A DNA stretch of 64,000 bases from Wenzhouxiangellaceae bacterium (GCA_028289455.1 JANQPN010000006.1:1-64000), one strand, 5' to 3'. Shown: positions 28,080-37,321, counted from the stretch's first letter. Translations and numbers: made by a program. Notes: generated by a model not told the origin, from the letters alone.

Positions 28080-28712
28080 TCAATCGCTAATACCAGCTTC
28101 CAGTTGCTCGATTTTTTCCTGAAGCTGCTTAACTGTCTGTTCAAGCTCACTGACCCGTTGTTCCAGTGGGGACTGTGATTGCATCACCACTGCAGCCGAC
28201 ATCGCTTCTATATCCGGCTCGCCCGCCAGTAAATGAACAAACCGTTCTTCTTTCTGGCCGGGCTGTTTGGGCAGTTTCATGGCCAGAGCAGGCTCGCGCC
28301 GGCATAATCTGCCAAGCACGTATTCAACATCATCGATGTCATCAAATTGATGAATACGCTGAGTGTGGTTGCGCAATTCACCGGCCGTTTGCGGTCCGCG
28401 CAACATCAACGCACATAATACTGCTGTAGCAGAGCTTTGAATGTCCAGCTCACGCGGGAGCTTGTGCTCATACTTTGGTGCCCGTGCAGACCATGCTTTA
28501 ACAACCAGGTCCAAGCTTTCCAGCTCATTCAGTGCGGCACCGATTTCACCCTCATAGTAACTAACCACCGGCACACGGCTGGTTTTCTGATTGCAGGCAT
28601 TTTTCAGTGCATTGAGGGTTAACGGGTATTGGTCCGGTGTGGTGTGCTGTTTTTCAATTAAACAGCCCAGAATTCGAACCTGTATATCAGTGAGTGTTGT
28701 TTCCAGCGTCAT
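28080..28712 (-). CDS. yceH: UPF0502/DUF480 family protein YceH
   Basis: This is a 210-residue member of the conserved UPF0502 (YceH) family. The family hallmark is clear: ILGCLIEKQHTTPDQYPL, then NACNQKTSRVPV, and later LMLRGPQTAGELR. The structure is two winged-helix domains followed by a C-terminal coiled coil (ELEQTVKQLQEKIEQLEAG). Its role is not established, though the folds suggest nucleic-acid or protein contacts. I chose the ATG at 28712 because it gives the usual short lead before the conserved motif; an ATG at 28730 is also possible. Neither has a strong ribosome site. Confidence 0.85.
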   Translation of the reverse strand: MTLETTLTDIQVRILGCLIEKQHTTPDQYPLTLNALKNACNQKTSRVPVVSYYEGEIGAALNELESLDLVVKAWSARAPKYEHKLPRELDIQSSATAVLCALMLRGPQTAGELRNHTQRIHQFDDIDDVEYVLGRLCRREPALAMKLPKQPGQKEERFVHLLAGEPDIEAMSAAVVMQSQSPLEQRVSELEQTVKQLQEKIEQLEAGISD

Positions 28713-28930
28713 AGGCAGAGTGTAACTCATCTCAGGGAAAATGTTAGCGGTGGTCTGCCAGGCGTATCGAACTGTTGTGCACCAGGCTGATGGGTGACTT
28801 GTACAGCGACAATGCGTGGATAAAAACATCCTGATGTATACATCGCAACTATTTCGCAAGTAATTCTCAAGTTATTTCAGAGCCGCTTTGAGATATTTGC
28901 GGCCGAGATGAGTTCAGCAAGGAGATTCAG

Positions 28931-29413
28931 GTGAAATTGACCCGTTGTTTATTTATTTTAATTGTCTGCCTGGTCAGCACGACTCCAATATTGGCTGATG
29001 AGCCGGTTTATTCACCCGGTGGTGTGGCCCTGGGCGGATATGATGTGGTGGCCTATTTCATCGATCGGCAGCCGGCGCAGGGTGATCCGGCATTTTCCTA
29101 CCGATGGGGTGGCGTTGATTGGCATTTTTCCAGTCAGACAAATCGTGAATTGTTTATCCGTTCTCCGGAAAGTTACCAGCCGATGTTCGGAGGGTTCTGT
29201 GGTCTGGGTGCTGCACACGGGGCGCTGGTTCCTTCTGACCCAACGGCATGGAGCATGCATGACGGGCAGCTGGTGTTGAATCAGAATCATGAAGTTACCG
29301 AGACCTGGCGCTACAACCCGGATATCAATATCCAGCGGGCCCAGGCAGCTTACGCCAATGCAGTGCAACGATACAGACAATGGCAGAACCAGCGCCAGGG
29401 AGAACAGCAATGA
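28931..29413 (+). CDS. Secreted YHS-domain protein, first of a coupled pair
   Basis: This 160-residue protein begins with GTG after a strong AAGGAG. It has a signal peptide (cut near LADEPV) and one YHS domain (GGYDVVAYF, FSYRWGGVDWHFSS, MFGGFCGLGAAHGALV), with the domain Cys retained. The stop overlaps the ATG of the next gene (ATGA), so translation is probably coupled. The second gene encodes a similar but degenerate YHS protein. Confidence 0.75.
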   Translation: MKLTRCLFILIVCLVSTTPILADEPVYSPGGVALGGYDVVAYFIDRQPAQGDPAFSYRWGGVDWHFSSQTNRELFIRSPESYQPMFGGFCGLGAAHGALVPSDPTAWSMHDGQLVLNQNHEVTETWRYNPDINIQRAQAAYANAVQRYRQWQNQRQGEQQ

Positions 29414-29853
29414 GAGTTTTAATATTTATATGTTGTTTGGCAATCCATTCATTGGGGATTGCTGAACAACCGGTGTTTGCGGTTGACGGTGCAGCAGTGC
29501 GTGGAGTCGATGTAGTGGCATACTTTACCGATCAGCAGATGGTTGCCGGAAAGCCTGAGCATTCCTACCAATGGAGTGGAGTGACGTGGTATTTTTCCAG
29601 TCCGCAGAATCTTGAACTGTTCCGTAGTGATCCACTGCAGTATGCACCACAATTTGGTGGCTTTGGTTCATTAACCATAGCGCACGGAGCTGCCATTCCA
29701 CCCAACCCTGGAGCCTGGGCCATTCATGATGGGCGTTTGTATCTGTTCGTTTTCCCGGCTGCTAAAGAGACCTGGCTGATGAATGCTGAACAGTTGATCC
29801 AACGTGCCCAGGCGCAATGGAGCAAAGTCGGCAAGCATCAAAGCTCAAACTGA
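29410..29853 (+). CDS. Secreted YHS-like protein lacking the domain Cys
   Basis: This 147-residue protein has a signal peptide (to about GIAEQ) and a YHS-like domain. It is clearly a paralogue of the previous gene: VRGVDVVAYF, YQWSGVTWYFSS, FGGFGSLTIAHGAAI. At the position of the conserved Cys (GGFC in the neighbour and in 12221-12703) it has Gly. A loss of metal or redox binding and a partner role beside the first protein is one reading. ATG at 29410 overlaps the previous stop. Confidence 0.7.
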   Translation: MRVLIFICCLAIHSLGIAEQPVFAVDGAAVRGVDVVAYFTDQQMVAGKPEHSYQWSGVTWYFSSPQNLELFRSDPLQYAPQFGGFGSLTIAHGAAIPPNPGAWAIHDGRLYLFVFPAAKETWLMNAEQLIQRAQAQWSKVGKHQSSN

Positions 29854-29979
29854 GCAGAGCGCATCTGGAAAGAGGTACACGATTTAGAAGCATGAAAATT
29901 GCGTCAGTTTCTTATTCAGGCTGGGTTGAACTTTACCGGTTTATGCTGGCCATACTGGTTAATGACAGGATATGGACGC

Positions 29980-30252
29980 ATGAAGAAAACACTATTTACC
30001 ATTCCGGAAGTGGCGCGTTATCTGCGGGTAGATATTGAAGATATCAATTATGAGATTGACCAGCGCCAGTTGCAGACAGTGGCTATCGGCACCAAAGTCA
30101 GGGTTACCAGTGATGCTTTGCAGGATTTTCTGACTGCAAGAAACATCCCTGAATATAAGCCGTTGTTACGCTGGTGGCTGTATGCCGCGATTCCAACTGT
30201 GGTGGTTGCAGGTATAGCTGCCGGGATAAACCTGCCATTGGCAGGGCTGTAA
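29980..30252 (+). CDS. Helix-turn-helix protein with C-terminal membrane segment
   Basis: This 90-residue protein has an excisionase/MerR-like helix-turn-helix (residues 3-50: FTIPEVARYLRVD, and KVRVTSDALQDFL), the form used by small DNA-binding proteins. It ends in a hydrophobic segment (WWLYAAIPTVVVAGIAAG) that looks like a membrane anchor. The start at 29980 has AGGA nine bases upstream; a longer frame from 29899 adds 27 residues without a motif. It follows the YHS pair by 126 bases and might regulate it. Confidence 0.6.
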   Translation: MKKTLFTIPEVARYLRVDIEDINYEIDQRQLQTVAIGTKVRVTSDALQDFLTARNIPEYKPLLRWWLYAAIPTVVVAGIAAGINLPLAGL

Positions 30253-30272
30253 CTGCTTCCTGACCAGATTTG

Positions 30273-30764
30273 TTAGCCCGTTACGGCTGATTTCAGAGGA
30301 ATTGTCAGTAACGGCAAAGTTCTTCCTGGAATACTGCCTGAACTCTCTGTGCCGGTAATAACACCACCGGCTGACTGATAAAAGGCTACGGCATTGGGAT
30401 CACTTTGCACGGTTATGGACTGTCCACCCTTGTGAACGGCCATCATTTTTGCATGATCAAGCAAATCCCTTCCTATTCCCTGTCCGATCCAGTCAGGATC
30501 AACAAATAAAGCTTCCAACTCAAAATTTTTTCCCGGTTGGGCATCCAATTTATAAAATGCAATGATGACATCCGAGGTTTCCAATACCTGAAAGTCCGAT
30601 TGCTTATCGGTTATCTGTTCCGGTGTATAACTAAGCTCATCTCGACAGGCTTCAATAAACTCTGTTGAATATCCCCAATAAGCTTTGGAGCGCAACGCCA
30701 GATCACTTAGCGTCACTGCATCACAGGGTTTGGCAGGTCGAATATTCCTATAGCGGTAAGACAT
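30273..30764 (-). CDS. GNAT-family N-acetyltransferase
   Basis: This 163-residue cytoplasmic protein has the GNAT fold. The acetyl-CoA motif is DPDWIGQGIGRDLLDHA, followed by SDPNAVAFYQSAGG near the C-terminus. The opening YRNIRPAKPCDAVTLSDL is typical. The substrate is unknown. The ATG at 30764 is preferred to the TTG at 30770. It converges on the helix-turn-helix gene with only 20 bases between the stops. Confidence 0.85.
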   Translation of the reverse strand: MSYRYRNIRPAKPCDAVTLSDLALRSKAYWGYSTEFIEACRDELSYTPEQITDKQSDFQVLETSDVIIAFYKLDAQPGKNFELEALFVDPDWIGQGIGRDLLDHAKMMAVHKGGQSITVQSDPNAVAFYQSAGGVITGTESSGSIPGRTLPLLTIPLKSAVTG

Positions 30765-30821
30765 AAGCAATAAAGTTATTGTGGATAAATGCAGTTTTGA
30801 CTGATTGCGCTGATATCTCAG

Positions 30822-31181
30822 CTATTCATGAGGAATGGGAAGCCCATGTTGTTTCAGGAATGACAGTTTGTCCCAATAGCCTCTTTGAAATTTAATCTTT
30901 CCATCAATGATCTGGAAGAAACCACAACCACGCAGTCCTAAAGGATCTTTCCATTCCAGAATGGCCCACTCACCATCCTGAAAAATATTTTCCACGATAC
31001 AAACCATTTCAGCAGCTGCAAATTCCTCATCAAACATTGCTCGGATGGCATCTTTGCCGATGATTTTCCGATTCGCTACCTGATGATTGATTGCATCGTC
31101 TGTATAGAAACTGGAAATGAGCTCAGCATCTGCTTTATTAAATGCTTCTACCCATGCTTCAACTAGCTTTCTTGGTTCCAT
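30822..31181 (-). CDS. SnoaL/NTF2-like protein
   Basis: This 119-residue single-domain protein has the NTF2-like (SnoaL) cone fold pattern: VEAWVEAFNKADAELISSFYTDDA at the start, given in part, and ending in a strand-rich half with QIIDGKIKFQRGYWD. Such proteins are often small hydrolases, isomerases or binding proteins, so no reaction can be named. It is on the same strand as the GNAT gene but 57 bases upstream of it. Confidence 0.8.
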   Translation of the reverse strand: MEPRKLVEAWVEAFNKADAELISSFYTDDAINHQVANRKIIGKDAIRAMFDEEFAAAEMVCIVENIFQDGEWAILEWKDPLGLRGCGFFQIIDGKIKFQRGYWDKLSFLKQHGLPIPHE

Positions 31182-31228
31182 AATTAGTTCAGCATTTGTG
31201 AGACTGCTGGTTGGTATTGAGCAATGCT

Positions 31229-31561
31229 TTAAACCAGGCAGTCGTAAATTCGGAAAGCCTGTTTGCCATTACTTGCCGGTGCAATAGCCTGCACAGTATC
31301 TGCATTTTGCTCCGCTGCTTCATTTCTGGCCAGATTTTCCAGCTCGGTATTCACTTTGGACTGGTTGCGTTCATAAAACCATATTTTATGCTTAACGCTG
31401 ACGGTAGTCTCCCCCAGTTTTTGACAGCTGGAAAGATCCTGGTTCCGGCTGGCAACTTCGACGGTTGCGCCGTGGGTTTCCAGGGGCACCCAGGTACAGG
31501 CACTGGCCAGACCGGCAATCAAAATTCCGGTAACAACATTTCGGATAACTGATTTGTTCAT
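31229..31561 (-). CDS. DUF4156-type lipoprotein
   Basis: This 110-residue protein has a hydrophobic N-terminus ending in a lipobox-like ASAC, followed by TWVPLETHGATVEV, and a later Cys in LSSCQKLGETTV. This resembles the DUF4156 family of small lipoproteins. The last residues also contain a Cys (IYDC). The function is unknown. Confidence 0.7.
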   Translation of the reverse strand: MNKSVIRNVVTGILIAGLASACTWVPLETHGATVEVASRNQDLSSCQKLGETTVSVKHKIWFYERNQSKVNTELENLARNEAAEQNADTVQAIAPASNGKQAFRIYDCLV

Positions 31562-31818
31562 GGTTATGGTTTTTGCATGCCTGCCTGTTATGACGGCTGA
31601 TACTCGGGCTTGTTCAGTTTGGGTGGCACTTTTCTACATTAGCTAATTAGATTACTGGTTCGCAAAGCATATCAATCAAAAAGCGCTATACACACTGCCT
31701 GTGGGTCAGGCGATTGCATAATCAGGCACTAAGACTTTATATATGATGCTTAAAGGTGACTGAGTGTTGTTAAATGCCTACAATACCGGGTTTAGTTTGA
31801 GATACAGCAACAGCCGCC

Positions 31819-32982
31819 ATGAGCCAGCTAAACCCGACCGATTTATACGATATACGCAGCCTGTTAACCGAAGACGAATGCCTGATTCAGGATACCGTTG
31901 CCCGTTTTGTTGACGAAAAGGCCATACCCATCATTGCCGAGTGTTTTGATGAGGGACGTTTCCCCAGTGAACTGGTTCCTGAATTTGCGGAATTGGGGCT
32001 GCTGGGAAGTTCAATAGAAGGTTATGGTTGCGCCGGTCTCAATTCGGTGGCCTATGGTCTGATCTGTCAGGAACTGGAACGCTGTGACAGCGGAATCCGC
32101 AGCTTTGTATCGGTGCAGTCCAGCCTGTGTATGTATCCAATTTATGCTTATGGATCGGAAGAGCAGCGTCAACGCTGGCTGCCTGATATGGCGGCAGGCA
32201 AAGTGATCGGTTGTTTCGGACTGACTGAATCACATGGTGGTTCTGACCCCATGAATATGAACACATGGGCTAAAAAGGACGGTGATGACTGGATCATCAA
32301 TGGCTCGAAGATGTGGATCACCAACGGCACCATTGCTGATATAGCGATTGTCTGGGCGCATACCGATGATGGAGTACAGGGTTTTATTCTGGAAAAAGGC
32401 ATGCCCGGATTTGAGGCGCGTGATATCCACGCCAAGATGTCGTTGCGGGCATCGGTAACTTCCGAGCTGTATTTTGATAATGTCCGGGTGCCCGACAGCA
32501 GCCGTTTACCCAATGTTATCGGCCTGAAAGGCCCGTTGGGTTGTCTGACCCAGGCTCGTTACGGAATCAGCTGGGGACCGATAGGCTCTGCCATTGCCTG
32601 CTATTCTGAAGTATTGGATTACGTGGCCGACCGCAAACTGTTCCAGCGGCCGCTGGCAGCTACGCAAACCGTTCAGATCCGTCTGGCGGACATGGCCCGA
32701 CGGATCACCACCGGACAGTTGCTGGCATTACAGCTCGGCCGCCTGAAAGATGCCGGTACGATGAAACCGACTCAGGTGAGCCTGGCCAAATGGAACAACG
32801 TGAGGCTGGCATTGGACATTGCCCGTGATGCACGCGACCTGCTGGGTGGCAGCGGTATTACCCTGGAATATGTTCCTGTACGGCACATGCTGAACCTGGA
32901 AAGTGTTATCACCTATGAAGGTACTGAAACGGTACACCAGCTGGTGGTAGGCCGTGAGTTGACCGGCCATAACGCTTTTTAG
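31819..32982 (+). CDS. gcdH: Acyl-CoA dehydrogenase, probable glutaryl-CoA dehydrogenase
   Basis: This 387-residue enzyme matches mitochondrial and bacterial glutaryl-CoA dehydrogenase over its length: GYGCAGLNSVAYGL, PIYAYGSEEQRQRWLP, GCFGLTESHGGSDP and GRLKDAGTM are the characteristic patterns. The catalytic base is the Glu in ITYEGTETVHQL (about residue 370). The enzyme oxidises and decarboxylates glutaryl-CoA to crotonyl-CoA, a step of lysine and tryptophan breakdown. It is followed after 36 bases by an E1 alpha/beta fusion, probably in the same transcript. No strong ribosome site precedes the ATG. Confidence 0.85.
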   Translation: MSQLNPTDLYDIRSLLTEDECLIQDTVARFVDEKAIPIIAECFDEGRFPSELVPEFAELGLLGSSIEGYGCAGLNSVAYGLICQELERCDSGIRSFVSVQSSLCMYPIYAYGSEEQRQRWLPDMAAGKVIGCFGLTESHGGSDPMNMNTWAKKDGDDWIINGSKMWITNGTIADIAIVWAHTDDGVQGFILEKGMPGFEARDIHAKMSLRASVTSELYFDNVRVPDSSRLPNVIGLKGPLGCLTQARYGISWGPIGSAIACYSEVLDYVADRKLFQRPLAATQTVQIRLADMARRITTGQLLALQLGRLKDAGTMKPTQVSLAKWNNVRLALDIARDARDLLGGSGITLEYVPVRHMLNLESVITYEGTETVHQLVVGRELTGHNAF

Positions 32983-33018
32983 CGGATCGCCGCAGTAACC
33001 CCTACAAGGAATATCATC

Positions 33019-35271
33019 ATGGCTATGGCACAAGCTGCTGCGCCGGCATCACCCAGCAAAAACATCAACCGTGCTGAAGTTGTTGATCAGAATTTCATCG
33101 CACATGTGCAGGCGCTGGAAAGTGCTGAAATTCATCCTTCTGCAGAATCAGATCTGGATGACCAGGCACTGTTAAGCCTGTTTGACTGTCAGTTGCAATC
33201 CAGACAGATGGATTTGATGGCGCGAATCAAGCGCCTGGAAAATAAAGTGTTCTACACCATCGGCAGCTCCGGCCATGAAGGCAACGCTTTATTGGGTTAT
33301 TTAAGCCGGACTACCGATCCTGCATATCTGCATTACCGTAGCGGTGCATTTATGGCAGCGCGCTCTCAGCTTGGCGGTGTGGATTTTATCCGAGATACAG
33401 CTTTGTCATTTGCAGCAAGCCGCAATGACCCGGCTTCCGGCGGAAGGCATAAGGTCTGGGGCAGCAAGGCATTATGGGTGCAGCCGCAGACCAGCACCAT
33501 TGCCAGTCATCTACCCAAGGCAGTGGGCGCAGCACTGGCGATAGCTCATGCAAAACGTGTCGGGCATACCCTGGAAATTCCTGAAGACAGTATTGTGATC
33601 TGCAGTTTTGGTGATGCCAGCGCAAACCATTCAACGGCTCAGGGCGCCTTCAACATGGCTCAATGGGCGGCCCATCAGGGCCTGCCTGTGCCGATTTTGT
33701 TTGTTTGCGAAGACAATGGCCTGGGTATATCGGTTAAAAGTCCTGAAGGCTGGGTGGCCAGTAACTTTTCCAATCGCCATGGGCTGGAGTATATGGCAGC
33801 CGATAGTCTGGATCTGGCTGCAGGTCATGATCCGGTCAAAGCAGCCATTGACGATTGCCGTAAACGACGCAGGCCGGTCTTTCTGCACTTGCGGGCTACC
33901 CGTCTGATGGGTCATGCCGGCACTGATTTTGAGGTCGATTACCGCCGCCCTGCAGAGTTGCAGGCTGCTGAAGCACTGGACCCCTTACTGCGCACAGCAG
34001 AACTGCTGGTGGTTCGCGGGTTGCTCCGGCCGCAGCAGATTCTGGACCGCTATATGGCCATGCACCAGCGCTGCCTGAATGCAGCAGACCGTGCAGATAA
34101 CGAACCACGCCTGGAAACCGCTGATCAGGTGATGGCGCCATTGGCTCCCTGGCACCCTGACCGGGTGATGCATCTTGCCCAGCAGTGTGCTGATGAAGAA
34201 GTCCGCCTGCGGGTATTTGATCAACGCCTGCCGGAGAAACGCCCGCGTAAACATTTAGCGGTTCTGCTTAACTGGGCTCTGATGGACTTGCTTGCCCAGC
34301 ACGGAGAGAGTCTGATATTCGGTGAGGATGTTGCCCAAAAGGGCGGTGTCTATACCGTCACCAAAGGTCTATACAAGCGCTTTGGAGGAGCCAGAGTGTT
34401 CAACACTCTGCTGGATGAGCAAAGCATACTGGGGTTGGCGCAGGGCTATGCTTCGATGGGCTATCTGCCGGTTCCGGAGATCCAGTATCTGGCTTATTTC
34501 CACAATGCCTGCGATCAGGTCCGCGGGGAGGCATGCTCGCTGCAGTTTTTCTCCAATAATCAGTTCAGTAATCCGATGGTCATGCGGATTGCATCTCTGG
34601 GTTATCAGAAAGGATTCGGCGGGCATTTTCATAACGACAATTCAATTACCGCACTGCGTGATATTCCCGGTTTGATCATTGCCTGTCCTTCACGCGGCGA
34701 TGATGCAGTGCTGATGTTACGAACGCTGATGGCGCTGGCTAAAACCGATGGTCGCGTTTGTGCATTCCTTGAACCGATCGCCCTGTATATGACCAAAGAT
34801 CTCTATCAGGAAGGCGACAGTGGCTGGTGTTTTGCCTATCCGGAACCAGGTAAGCATATTGCCCTGGGGCAGGGCAGAGTGTATTTCCCGGAAGCCAGCG
34901 ATTTACTGATTATTACCTATGGCAATGGCGTGCCTATGTCACTGCAGGCTGCCCAGCAGCTGCAGGAAAAATATCAGCAGGAGGTTCGTATACTTGATCT
35001 GCGCTGGTTGCAGCCACTCAATGAGCTGCAGATTGTTGAGCATGCTGAAGCTTGCGGCAATATCCTGATTCTTGATGAGGGTCGCTGCAGTGGAGGTGTA
35101 GGTGAAGGCATCATTACGGTGTTGCAGCGCCATGGGCTGGGCGGCAAGCCGATCAAACGTGTTTCAGGTCTGGATACCTATATTCCGCTGGGCGCTGCGG
35201 CCAACCTGGTATTGCCTGATGTAGACGATGTAATAGCAGCGGCTGAGGAGCTGCTGATTGGTGAAAAATAA
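33019..35271 (+). CDS. 2-oxoacid dehydrogenase E1, alpha and beta subunits fused
   Basis: This 750-residue protein joins the alpha (about residues 1-390) and beta (about 410-750) subunits of a branched-chain-type 2-oxoacid dehydrogenase E1 in one chain. The alpha part has the thiamine-diphosphate motif (GDASANHSTAQGAFN ending in EDNG). The beta part has FGEDVAQKGGVYTVTKGL and the C-terminal transketolase fold (ILDLRWLQPL, RCSGGVGEGI). No E2 or E3 gene is adjacent, so the acceptor subunit must be encoded elsewhere. The start has AGGAA nearby. The substrate could be a branched-chain or other 2-oxoacid. Confidence 0.85.
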   Translation: MAMAQAAAPASPSKNINRAEVVDQNFIAHVQALESAEIHPSAESDLDDQALLSLFDCQLQSRQMDLMARIKRLENKVFYTIGSSGHEGNALLGYLSRTTDPAYLHYRSGAFMAARSQLGGVDFIRDTALSFAASRNDPASGGRHKVWGSKALWVQPQTSTIASHLPKAVGAALAIAHAKRVGHTLEIPEDSIVICSFGDASANHSTAQGAFNMAQWAAHQGLPVPILFVCEDNGLGISVKSPEGWVASNFSNRHGLEYMAADSLDLAAGHDPVKAAIDDCRKRRRPVFLHLRATRLMGHAGTDFEVDYRRPAELQAAEALDPLLRTAELLVVRGLLRPQQILDRYMAMHQRCLNAADRADNEPRLETADQVMAPLAPWHPDRVMHLAQQCADEEVRLRVFDQRLPEKRPRKHLAVLLNWALMDLLAQHGESLIFGEDVAQKGGVYTVTKGLYKRFGGARVFNTLLDEQSILGLAQGYASMGYLPVPEIQYLAYFHNACDQVRGEACSLQFFSNNQFSNPMVMRIASLGYQKGFGGHFHNDNSITALRDIPGLIIACPSRGDDAVLMLRTLMALAKTDGRVCAFLEPIALYMTKDLYQEGDSGWCFAYPEPGKHIALGQGRVYFPEASDLLIITYGNGVPMSLQAAQQLQEKYQQEVRILDLRWLQPLNELQIVEHAEACGNILILDEGRCSGGVGEGIITVLQRHGLGGKPIKRVSGLDTYIPLGAAANLVLPDVDDVIAAAEELLIGEK

Positions 35272-35352
35272 GCGCTGGTTGCTGTAACAAGTTCTGACCC
35301 TTTATCTAAAGCCCTGCTGCTAGACTGAAGTTCCAGTCCAGGAGATTAGGGA

Positions 35353-35853
35353 ATGAAACTGATTAAGCTTTTGCCGGCCGTAATGGGCTTTGCATTGTTG
35401 GCCGGCTGTGTCGCGCCGTTGACCAACAAAGATCTGATCAAAGAATTCGATAATACGGAATTCACAGTAACCGAAACAGACCGCGGTCTGGTGGTGAATG
35501 TACCATTGGTGTTTTTTGAATTCGATAGCGCTGACCTGACGCTGGCTGCACGTGAAAAACTGGGCGAGGTGTCAGAAATTCTGACGCGGCCCAGCACCAG
35601 TTCCCGTCAATTGTCGGTTGAAGGACATAGCGACGATGTCGGTGATGAGCAATACAATCTCGCGCTATCTCAGGAGCGTGCTGATAATGTGCTTGAGATT
35701 CTCGCCTTCAGCGGAATCAAGCGTGAGCGCCTGGAAGCTATTGGCTTCGGAGAAACAAGACCGGTTGAATTAAGTGCAGCTGCAGGTGGGCAGGACGCTG
35801 AGCAGGCAAGATCAAGAAACCGCCGAGTGGAAATTGTCATTTTGAACAGCTGA
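35353..35853 (+). CDS. OmpA-family lipoprotein
   Basis: This 166-residue protein has a lipoprotein signal (LLAGC at about residue 20) and an OmpA-like peptidoglycan-binding domain. The domain shows VFFEFDSADLT, EGHSDDVGDEQYNLALSQERA and SRNRRVEIVI. It probably tethers the outer membrane to the cell wall. AGGAGA precedes the start. Confidence 0.85.
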   Translation: MKLIKLLPAVMGFALLAGCVAPLTNKDLIKEFDNTEFTVTETDRGLVVNVPLVFFEFDSADLTLAAREKLGEVSEILTRPSTSSRQLSVEGHSDDVGDEQYNLALSQERADNVLEILAFSGIKRERLEAIGFGETRPVELSAAAGGQDAEQARSRNRRVEIVILNS

Positions 35854-35881
35854 TCAATCGACCCGGCTGGAAGTTGTCACA

Positions 35882-37321
35882 ATGCGTTTGCCACATTTGA
35901 CCATTGTTCCTGTGCAGGATATGCACTACAGCGGACAACTGGTGAATCCGGTCCGGAACAAATACAGAAACAGTATCAGTTTTTCCGGACTGCCGGTATT
36001 GCTACAGCTAAAGTCACCCCGCTGGAATGACTGCCTTACCCGCATGCGGGACGCATTTGTCCAGCAGCATAACATTGAGTTACCACACGATAATGTGCTG
36101 GATCTGTATGAATGGGGTCATCATCTGAATCAGTTGAACCGCCGGGACCTGGTGGTTTTGCGGCTGCTTGAGCCATCCAGTTCCGAGATACTATCCAGGT
36201 TAATTCAATGGGCATCCGATAAGAAACAGGCGGCAAAAGCGTTATATGTGATTGCTGCCGTTGATCAGCAGTTGTTAGAGCGGGTACTTATTCAACAACA
36301 GCTGGAAACAGCCGGAAAAAGTGTTGATATTTATATTCATGATGGATCGCACGATAACTTCAAGCAGCGGTCCGGCAGCCGGTTATGGTTCACAGCATGC
36401 CTGGGTGTGCTGGCAGCAGTGGGGTGGTGGTGGTTCGACAAAGCTGAGCGGCAATCAACCAGGCAATCCGAAATTGAGCCGGTTGTGGCTATTCATTCCG
36501 ATAATCAGCGTATGGTTGCCGAGGCTGATAGTCCGCAGGCAGCGTTACCCTCGGAAATCTGGGATTATCATGTTGAATCTGACTGGCTTAGAGAGCTGAC
36601 CGAAAGACAATCTCAACAACCTGAAACCAATGGAACACAAGCGTCTCTGAATCGGGCGCAAAATGCTGATGATAATCAGGCGGTGGGGAGTTCTTCCGCT
36701 GACGATACGGCCACTCAAAACGCAGTTGTTCAAGATCTGGATGTTCAACAGGCACCACAACCAACTCAGGACGAGTTTATCCGGGCCCTGGAAAATAATG
36801 ACTTTAACTGGCTGGATCAAAATGCAGCATCACTAATGCAATGGCGAACCGGCAATGGTGATTCTGCATTGGCTCTGCTGGCGGAAAGGAACCATCTGCA
36901 ATGGGTGCGCCGGTTACTGGCAAAGGGCGCTTCGCCGAATATTTCCAATGATGATGATTGGACACCTTTGCTGATAAGCGCGATCTCAGGTCATGTTGAA
37001 ATTGCAGAAGCACTGCTGGTTGCAGGAGCTGACCCGAACCGGGCCAATGCTACTGGCCGCAGTGCATTAATGGCCGCAGTACATAACCGCCATCACGCTC
37101 TGGCAGAGTTATTGATGGCACATGGTGCTGAAGTCAATCAGCAGGGTGATGACGGTTGGGCACCATTGTTTTATGCGGTTTGGAACAAGGATATCCCACT
37201 GGTCAGATCGTTGCTGGACGCAGGCGCTGATTTGGACCTGGTGGACAGTAATGGAACCAATGTCAGAGATATTGCCGGTCAGCAGGATAATCAGCAGATG
37301 TTGGCCATACTGAACAGCTGA
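35882..37321 (+). CDS. Membrane-anchored ankyrin-repeat protein
   Basis: This 479-residue protein has an unrecognised N-terminal domain (about 1-160), one transmembrane helix (LWFTACLGVLAAVGWWWF, about 166-183), a long acidic, Gln/Asp-rich linker, and ankyrin repeats at the C-terminus (about 310-479: DDWTPLLISAISGHVEIAEALL, in part, and NATGRSALMAAVHNRHHALAELL, in part). The topology suggests a cytoplasmic N-terminus and periplasmic ankyrins, or the reverse. It follows the OmpA-like gene by 28 bases. Partners are unknown. Confidence 0.75.
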   Translation: MRLPHLTIVPVQDMHYSGQLVNPVRNKYRNSISFSGLPVLLQLKSPRWNDCLTRMRDAFVQQHNIELPHDNVLDLYEWGHHLNQLNRRDLVVLRLLEPSSSEILSRLIQWASDKKQAAKALYVIAAVDQQLLERVLIQQQLETAGKSVDIYIHDGSHDNFKQRSGSRLWFTACLGVLAAVGWWWFDKAERQSTRQSEIEPVVAIHSDNQRMVAEADSPQAALPSEIWDYHVESDWLRELTERQSQQPETNGTQASLNRAQNADDNQAVGSSSADDTATQNAVVQDLDVQQAPQPTQDEFIRALENNDFNWLDQNAASLMQWRTGNGDSALALLAERNHLQWVRRLLAKGASPNISNDDDWTPLLISAISGHVEIAEALLVAGADPNRANATGRSALMAAVHNRHHALAELLMAHGAEVNQQGDDGWAPLFYAVWNKDIPLVRSLLDAGADLDLVDSNGTNVRDIAGQQDNQQMLAILNS

